Source of the DNA: Cenococcum geophilum 1.58
Lineage: Eukaryota > Ascomycota > Dothideomycetes > Gloniales > Gloniaceae
Length of the DNA stretch: 64,000 bases
NCBI GenBank assembly: GCA_001692895.1
Contig: KV748223.1
Span: 682,001 to 746,000, forward strand
Direction of reading: 5' to 3'
In this document: one piece after another, positions 57,567 through 64,000 of the stretch
Layout of the letters: each line of letters opens with the position of its first letter
Position numbering within the stretch: position 1 is the stretch's first letter
The notes under the pieces: model-generated
The model's database searches: none
Seen by the model: the letters and a program-made list of their open reading frames with translations, nothing else
What the model was told of the DNA's origin: nothing
Position numbers and translations under genes: made by a program

Positions 57567-57645
57567 AGCAAGCAAGTAAGCAAGCCGTTTCTTTGCTTGC
57601 TTGATTGCCCAAAATAAGGCCTCTTGCTTGCTTATTAGCAAGTCT
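57567..57645. repeat. Inverted GCAAGCAAG repeats
   Basis: AAGCAAGCAAGTAAGCAAG is followed a few bases later by CTTTGCTTGCTTGATTG and then CTTGCTTGCTTATTAGCAAG. The arms can pair into a strong hairpin. Such subterminal inverted repeats can serve as transposase binding sites; that role is inferred. Confidence 0.65.
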
Positions 57646-57984
57646 ACTCAGAGGGAATGTTATTACCTCAGAAGCTCAGACCAGAAATCAATTACGGATA
57701 TTGGAATATCCGCACCGTCCGCTAAGCTAATTTAGGACAGTAATCGTTTTCTTAGTCTAAGGGACTTTGGCGAGATTTATAGGAAAACCTAAATACCGTT
57801 TATATAAGAAGACCTCATTAACTTTAACGAAATTAATCTACCCTCCCACAATACCTATTAACATAAAAATCACACCAAATTATAAAGAAAAGCCTACTCT
57901 ATAAGTTATGAGATCTTCAGCTCCTTATACACGCGCGACGTTAAAAGGAATTTGTTGCCATAGAGGCTCTAATTCCACCTCTAC

Positions 57985-60850
57985 ACTACTAAGCCACGCA
58001 GTAAACACTAACGCTAAACGCCCACGCCGCCAGCCCTCTCCGTAACTAGCGGATATTCCACCTACTAGTCAGACAAAGATATTAAAGAAAAAGAAGGTTA
58101 ACATTATTAGGGACCTTCTACATTAATAGGGCTGGTCTTTTTATAGGCTAGTCTTTAAGTTCTTAGAAAGCAAGAATAGGTATAAAGGTAATAGGAAGAA
58201 AAAGAAAGTAGGGGACCTGCTTATTGCTTTACTAGAGGATAGGGAAATATAAAAAGAACTTATTAACAGGGCTGATATTTATACGACGCTAGTAACCTAT
58301 ACTATCCGCTATATTTAAAAAGAGCTCCGCTAACTACAATTATAACGCGGCCCCTTTAACACATAGACTCTAGATATGAAGTTTTAGGATATTAACCTTA
58401 AGAATACAGCCAAGTTTATTTAGCAGTACGGTTTACTACTATTCTAGCTTATTAAGGGAATATCCGTACTAAATAGAGAGGAATATAGTTAAGATCCGTA
58501 TGGTAGACGTATAGTTATAGTTACTTCTATATTCCTCCTAGGGTTCGCCCAAAACTTTATAAACGGTTTTACCCGTCTACTTAGTCTATATTTTTAGGCG
58601 CTTAGTGTAAAGCGCTATATACTATCTTTCCTATATAGCCTTAGTCTAATTAATAGTTACATAACTCTTAACGCTAAAAAGCTCGGGCTAACTAAACGTT
58701 CTAAGGAAAGTCCCACTAATTCTACTAGTACTTCTAGCGCTAATAACCTTTAAGAAACTAATTAAGTCTCTATCTATTTATAATAATATCTGCATTATCT
58801 ATAATAACTTTAACTATTACTAAAAGACTTAATATTAGGTTATCGGCGAGATTAGTAAGTTTAATTTGTATACTACGGGAAAGATCTTACGCGGAGTATA
58901 TATGCCTAAAGGGGGCCTTAAGCAGTTAATATTAAACAATACCCGTTAACTTAAGCTAGATAAGGTTATTAATATAGCTAAAAATAAGTTTAACAACCTC
59001 TAAAAGCGGATATCTATAAGTTTTATTACAGACACTATCCAATACGCGTATCCTACTGCGGTTAATAGTATATTTAACTCTAACGTAGATATTAAATATC
59101 CGCGTATACCAGCAGTTAATATTCTCCCTTATAGAAGGACAGAGTATATAACTTTAGGACCTATTCTAAACAGCGAGGCTTCTATTAACGGCAATTATTA
59201 TATAATAAAGAATATCTTCCTAGACCAACTATAGTATAATTACAAAACCGCTTTTAACAACTGGCTATTTCTAGTATACAGAGATCAGAAGACCGTAAAG
59301 CTTATTTAATTATATAAAGAGGCGTAGGTTAAGGCGGAAGGTGCGTACAATAGCTATAAGTGGGTGTTGCCTATTCTAGGGCTATGGCATATACAATTAA
59401 ACTTCCTATATATAGTTATGCGTACGTTCTATAAGGGTAAGTAAGCCACACAGCAGTTTTTAGCGCTCTACACCTATATAAATCACCTAGGTCGGTGTAA
59501 TATTCCTAGAGAAAAGGCCTTATTTTATTATATAGAAGAGCTAATCCTCTAAAGCTTTAACGCTCGTGTTATTACGTTATTCCTACTCTATATCCACAAC
59601 AAGTACAACATTAAGGTAGATAGTGAGGCTAAGTAATATATACGAAACCTATCTCCGCAGAGCATATTAAGGATATCCACACAGCAGCTTTTTTAAGAGA
59701 TGTATACCGCAATGCAAATTAACGCACGTCTAATTATTTAAAGCTACCTACTAACGCACATTAGCTAGTAGTAACATCGTCCTCTATAGGTATATTAAGC
59801 TTCGCCGCTAATAACTATAATACAGAGTTCTTTAATTATATCTGGTTCCTATAGGTTATTAATACTTACAAGCTTCTAAAATACGCTATTAAGTATACAG
59901 ATATCGGACTACTAAAGCGTATAATCCCCTACCTTTACTTATACTTTGCTAGAAGCTTATTAAAGAACTATATATATAATATGCTAATCCTATAGCAACT
60001 AGTTAGAATAAGCGCTTATAATCCAGTACTTTAACGGGCTATCCTTACCAATAGTTTAGTTAACCTCTAAGGGCGGCTAGATAGCTTCTTTAAGACGGAT
60101 TACCTTAATAAACTACTAAATCTTTAACTTAAGGAGTTGCTCTAGACGCGCGGGAATTCAACATTTAGCATAGACGAGCTATTTAAATGGAGTATTCTTA
60201 TAATAAGTTACACTAGCACGCTCCGCGATATTTTTAAGTATATATTTAGTAAATATACAAACAGCGAATATATAACTAAGTCTCTAGCGCTAGATATCCG
60301 CTATCTTATAGATTAAATTAGAAAGGATTTAATTATACAATATAGGCGGCGCTCGGCGGATTTTAAGGCTCCTTTAATTCTATAGTGTGGATATAAGAAA
60401 CTCACAAAGGACGGCGTAAATACATTTAACGCCTTCCTATTAACTACAGCCGGTTTGCCATTTAATCCCCTTACGTATAGCTTTGGTGATATTAACAAGA
60501 ATATAAAGGTACTAGGAGAAGCTACTAAATATATTTACATAGTTTATTGTCCTAATATTACACCTATACCTCTGCTAATATATATAATAGTCGGTATATA
60601 ACTTGCTTAATAAATGCTAAGAGTAACAGTAATTTATTGTTTTAATTGCGGATATACTTCTATTATGCGTTAGCGTGTATAAGACATTAGGTTTAAGGTA
60701 CCTACTATTCTTTAACTTAGATTAGAGCGGCTCTTACAGGGCGGCATTACTAATTTTAATATACGGATGTCTTATATTAGCGGTTTACTATACAACCCTT
60801 ATAAGGACAGATTTAATAAGGCTATAGATAATATGCTAGAGGACTTTTAA
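57985..60850 (+). pseudogene. DUF6589-type fungal transposon-associated protein, RIP-degraded
   Basis: Plus frame, interrupted mainly by TAG. In order: basic N-terminus (RPRRQPSP, KKKKVNIIRDLL, about 58020-58120); GWSFY-LVFKFLESKNRY; YGRRIVIVTSIFLL (about 58500); TTGKILRGVYMPKGGLKQ (about 58870-58930); PTAVNSIFNS; YRDQKTVKLI (about 59280); and GLWHIQLNFLYIVMRTFY (about 59383-59435). These blocks follow the order I know from fungal DUF6589 proteins, which occur in many copies and are linked with mobile elements; their biochemical role is not established. A frame change occurs after about 59750. A late CFNCGY pair near 60640 may belong to a zinc site. Confidence 0.68.
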
Positions 60851-61183
60851 ATACTTAGGCTTATAGTACGTTTTTGTCTTAATATATTAATTGAGTTCTT
60901 TTTATTAATATTAACTCTAGCTAGTATATAATCTTCTTAATACGTAGTATATAACGTAGTAGTAGGCTATTTTATAGTGCAGATATATAAATATCTTTAT
61001 CTTAGCTTATACGGATATCGTTATCTTAGCTTATATAGATATCATAATATTAATTAAGTATATCTATTAAATATAAGGCAGAGACTTAATTCCTATAAAT
61101 ATAGTAGCAAAAAGGTATAAGCTACTATTTCATTATCATAAACTAGCAACAACGGCCAACCCGTAGTAATAGCTAACTTATAT

Positions 61184-61558
61184 CTACCCATATTTAATAT
61201 CTAGTAGCCCAGTATTACGTATAAGTGCAATAATACCACGCCTTAAGAACGCAAGCTCATCCTTTATCTTACTTAGAGAATCTTTAAACTTATTAAACCG
61301 GCGATCTATAGCTCGAACATCGTTCACTATATTAGTTACCCGTTTACGAACTATATTAATACATATAGAAACAGCGATTACTAAATACACCCTAATAGAC
61401 CCAGCGCTAGCGGAAGCAGTAGCAGCAACAGCAGCACCTGGCGTGCTAGCAATTGCCAAAAGGGTTAAAGGAGCGGTAGTAGAGCGGGTGCCCCTACGGC
61501 CGTGCGTACTACTACGAGTGGGAGTCTTAGGAGGAGAGGTCTTAGTAGGGGGAGGCAT
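61184..61558 (-). CDS. Small open frame, Pro/Ala-rich with charged C-terminus
   Basis: 124 codons with ATG at 61558. The N-terminus is rich in Pro, Thr and Arg (MPPPTKTSPPKTPTRSS), then an Ala/Ser-rich middle, a hydrophobic segment (RVYLVIAVSICINIV, about residues 56-70) and a charged helical end (FNKFKDSLSKIKDELAFL) that could form a coiled coil. It overlaps the end of the upstream minus gene (stop near 61542) in another frame, so it may be that gene's last exon after an unrecognised intron. The copy at 63164-63530 keeps the same frame with many substitutions, which supports coding. Function unknown. Confidence 0.5.
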   Translation of the reverse strand: MPPPTKTSPPKTPTRSSTHGRRGTRSTTAPLTLLAIASTPGAAVAATASASAGSIRVYLVIAVSICINIVRKRVTNIVNDVRAIDRRFNKFKDSLSKIKDELAFLRRGIIALIRNTGLLDIKYG

Positions 61559-62755
61559 AATAGCGCGGGCGGGGATAGTATAAGAACGAAGCTATGCGGA
61601 TATCAGCAATATCCGTATTATTAAGATGCGGATAGTATACCTTCTTAGTAGGTATTCCAGCCGGACTACTAGCAGAAGCTAATTACGCACGTTTTCTGCC
61701 CTAAGGTATAACCAGCTCTAGATTTAATAAACTTTCCTATATATATATTAGCTAACAGAATAATAGTATACTATTAGCACGTACCTTTCCGCACGGCCTA
61801 CCACCTATATAATATCTTAAGCACGCGCCCCTAAAATGTGGCCTAGAGCCCTTTTTATAAACGCGATATTTATAGCTATACTTCTCGCATAAAGCATATA
61901 GTGGATTACGCAGCTTACTAAAGCTACCCTCAATATTCTAGACATATGTTAATATCCGCTAGCAACTTTCCTTTATATTATCCCAAATACTAGCTTTTAG
62001 AGTATACTATTTATTCGCTAACAGTACTTAGATAGGAAGGCGCTTATTTATATTAGGAGTACTACGGAGATTATAAAGGCTGCTAAGATTTTAAGGGCTG
62101 TGGAGATTATAAGGGCTGCGGAGATTACGAGAGTTAGCGTTATTAAGGTCTTTATCTTTATCGCTATCTAAAGATTCGCTATCCGAAGAAACCTTATATA
62201 TAGTGTTTAGGTCACTATAAAAGGTAAATTAGTAGATAAGATACTAAAATAGTATAACTAACACATACAATTTAATAGCTATCTTAAGCTTCATATTCGT
62301 ATCAGCAGCCTTTTTAGCCCGCTTTCTAAGAAAAGAAGATAAATAAGCCTTATTAAGCCTCTTTTTAAAAGCATTAGGTAGCGGTAGTAGAGAGGTAAAC
62401 GGTAAAGTAGTGGATGGCAAAGTAGCCTATGGCAAAGATATAGGCAGCGGAAAGGTATCCAGTAAAAAGGTAAGCGGGGTTTTAACGGATTTTGCTCTAT
62501 CCTTATTGTCGTCATCTACTAAATCCTATAAAAAGCGCCTCAGTATATATTTCCTAAAATTATATTAGCTATAGGCATAATTTAGTATTAGAAAGCTTAC
62601 TCTTTAGAAATAGAGCCTAAAGACTTAGTAAGAGTAGCTATAGCGTACTTAATAGTATTAAACTCCTTATCGTTAACATCGCGTATATCGAGTTCCTTAA
62701 CCGCCTAGTTACTATTATTTACATTAATATTGTTTAGAGGTGTAAATAAAGGCAT
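61542..62755 (-). pseudogene. Intron-containing gene with Cys-rich motif, convergent to the DUF6589 gene
   Basis: Minus gene of unknown function. Exon 1 is 62755-62601 (ATG at 62755). A 47-nt intron at 62600-62554 has GTAAGC at its start, a CTAAT branch-like site and TTTTAG at its end, and it joins the frames in phase 2. Exon 2 continues with few stops (TAG where Gln is likely). Features: a basic stretch (FLRKRAKKAADT), an acidic one (SDSESLDSDKDKDL, about 62190), then LCEKYSYKYRVYKKGSRPHF and ACLRYYIGGRPCGK (about 61900-61800). Compared with the tandem copy (CALY, YKYCVY, LRCRLSGRLC), these suggest an original C-x2-C-x6-C...C-x2-C zinc-binding cluster. It probably belongs to the same element as the DUF6589 gene. 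Confidence 0.55.
62554..62600 (-). other. Predicted 47-nt spliceosomal intron
   Basis: On minus: GTAAGC donor, CTAAT about 15 nt before the TTTTAG acceptor. Without splicing, the frame hits TAA at once; with splicing the two exons join in frame. The size is typical of filamentous ascomycete introns. Confidence 0.65.
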
Positions 62756-63163
62756 TATAGATTGTAGTATTCTAAGGGATAGTATATAAAACAACAATAA
62801 TAAAGTTCGCGGTGCGGTACTATAAGGTAGAAGGTTAGTAGAGGAAGAAGAGGTACAGAGGTTAATTAAGGTAAATATCCACACTGCCGATTTTATTAAA
62901 TTAGCTCACTAATAAATAATCGCTGCTATAGTGACTTACCTTAGTAAACATTAACGGTGCGCGGATATAAATATCTTTATCTTAGCTTATACGGATATTA
63001 TTATCTTAGCTTATGCGGATATTATAATATTAATTAAAGATATCTATTAAATATAAGGTAGAGACTTAATTCCTACATACGTAGCAGTAAAGAGGTAAGA
63101 GTTACTATTTTATTACTCTAAACCTATAATAACAGCTAACCTACAGTAATAGCTAACCTGCAT

Positions 63164-63530
63164 CTACTTAAGTTCTATATTTAGTGACCTAGCGTTACGT
63201 ATAAGTATAGTAATACCACACCTTATAAACACAAGCTTATCCTTTATCTTACTTAGAGAACCTTTAAGCTTACTTAACCAGTAGTCTATAGCCCGAACAT
63301 CTTTTACTACCTTAGCCACCCATTTATAAACTATATTAACGCGTATAAAAACAGTAATTACTAAATACACCCTAATATTTTCCGTACTAGTAGAAGTAAT
63401 AGTACTAGAAGCAGCACTAGGCGTACTAGGAATTAGTAAAAAAGTAAAAGGAGCAGTAATAGAGCGGGTGCCTTTATAGCTATATATATTGCTATAAATA
63501 GGAGTCTTAGGGGGAGGGAAGGTCTCTAAA
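63164..63530 (-). pseudogene. Copy of the Pro/Ala-rich small frame
   Basis: Matches 61184-61558: PSPPKTP, KGTRSITAP, VYLVITVFI and LSKLKGSLSKIKDKLVFI are recognisable in one frame. The equivalent of the ATG is lost, leaving a shorter open frame from 63370. Likely a decayed duplicate. Confidence 0.5.
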
Positions 63531-63544
63531 GGGGGGATAGTGTG

Positions 63545-64000
63545 GGTATAAAGCTATACGGATATCAGCAATATCCGTATTATTAAAATGCGGATATTAT
63601 ACCTTCTTAGTAGGCGTTCCAGCTAGACTACTAGCAGAAGCTAATTACGTACGTTTTTTGCGCTAAGGTATAACCAGCTCCAATATTAGCAAACTATCCT
63701 ATATACGTATTAGCTGACAGGATAGTAGTATACTATTAGCACGTACCTTTTTACATAACCTGCCACTTAAGCGACATCTTAAGTATATACCTCTAAAATA
63801 AGGCCTAAAGTTCTGCTTGTAAACGCAATATTTATAGTCTTACTTAACGTATAGAGCGCATAGCGGATCGCGCAGCATACTAGAGTTACCCTTAATATTC
63901 TAAACGTGGGTATATATCCGCTAATAAGCTTTTTTTATATTTTCCCAAGCACCAGCTTTTAGGGTATACCATTTATTTACTAACAGCACATAAATAGGAA
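63545..64000 (-). pseudogene. Copy of the Cys-rich gene, 3' part only
   Basis: Exon 2 equivalent of the gene at 61542-62755, cut by the window end. ENIKKAY, LRDPLCALYVK, KVRANSILLSCQLIYV and GTPTKKVYYPHFNNTDIADI are conserved. It keeps cysteines that copy 1 lost and lost others that copy 1 kept. Confidence 0.5.

Larger units (their letters stand above)
57275..57984. other. 5' flank of the DUF6589-type gene
   Basis: Non-coding. It starts with palindromic GATATCCGC/GCGGATAT words (about 57316-57350) and holds the GCAAGCAAG inverted repeats at 57567-57645. It may be the left end of the element that carries the genes up to 64000; no border motif or target duplication could be fixed. Confidence 0.45.
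60955..62954 (-). repeat. Tandem duplicated unit of about 2.0 kb, copy 1
   Basis: Begins with two TATCTTAGCTTATAYRGATAT-like words (about 60980-61040). The same start appears at 62955, so two head-to-tail copies exist and the second runs off the window. The unit contains the intron-bearing minus gene and the overlapping small frame. Differences between copies are mostly transitions. Confidence 0.75.
62955..64000 (-). repeat. Tandem duplicated unit, copy 2 (cut by the window end)
   Basis: Parallels 60955-62040 along its length, including the CGGATAT words, the small-frame copy and the Cys-rich coding region. It is more AT-shifted than copy 1. Confidence 0.75.

Noticed and set aside
57567-57645. 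GCAAGCAAG repeats as a CRISPR-like array
   Set aside because: The words are short, in both orientations and without regular spacers; they form a hairpin cluster in a eukaryotic transposon region.

Overview
This window looks like a gene-poor, transposon-packed block of a filamentous ascomycete (Pezizomycotina-type) nuclear genome. Nearly every recognisable coding sequence is a transposable-element protein broken by stop codons. The stops are mostly TAG or TAA where the family has CAG or TGG codons, and paired LTRs that I compared by eye differ almost only by C/T and G/A changes. That is the footprint of repeat-induced point mutation (RIP). I find no intact host gene, tRNA, rRNA or CRISPR array. 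Runs of N at about 4743-4812 and 5210-5231, and single Ns near 9283, 38604 and 50645, show imperfect assembly.

Layout. 1-1600: two small elements with repeated subterminal motifs (CCACCTGG, then GGGGTCAC). 1600-8428: a tandem repeat of about 257 bp, split by a full-length minus-strand Ty1/copia element (1980-8065, TSD GTAGG). 8429-15796: a minus-strand Helitron with a Rep/Pif1-like helicase pseudogene, itself holding a solo LTR (10497-10689) and a 1-kb non-autonomous retroposon (11495-12506). 15797-16822: a Harbinger-like transposase fragment.

16823-52074: two Ty3/gypsy chromoviruses arranged LTR-internal-LTR-internal-LTR. This block has taken a LINE inside its first LTR (17124-22383), a gag-only copia-type element (24302-27090), a solo LTR (29476-29667), a second copia family on the minus strand (31289-38377) that carries a second copy of the 1-kb retroposon (33016-34039), a 556-bp TIR element (38853-39408), a 141-bp insertion (39611-39751), another copia of the first family (41921-48074), and a third solo LTR (49893-50075). 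Most boundaries are fixed by target-site duplications and by the paired chromovirus copy, which acts as an empty-site control.

52075-57274: an unrecognised long pseudogene and a second, 5'-truncated copy of it. 57275-64000: an element with a DUF6589-type gene on plus, a convergent cysteine-containing gene with a 47-nt intron on minus, and a tandem second copy of that gene running off the window.

How parts relate. The 1-kb retroposons share their 3' end with the LINE, and all three insertions have 15-bp target duplications, so the LINE machinery probably moved them. Four copia-type elements share the same non-TGG sequence just after the 5' LTR. GC-richer islands (solo LTRs, TIR elements, retroposons) sit inside AT-shifted hosts, which fits later arrival and less RIP. 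Protein assignments come from reading translations by eye; no database search was possible.
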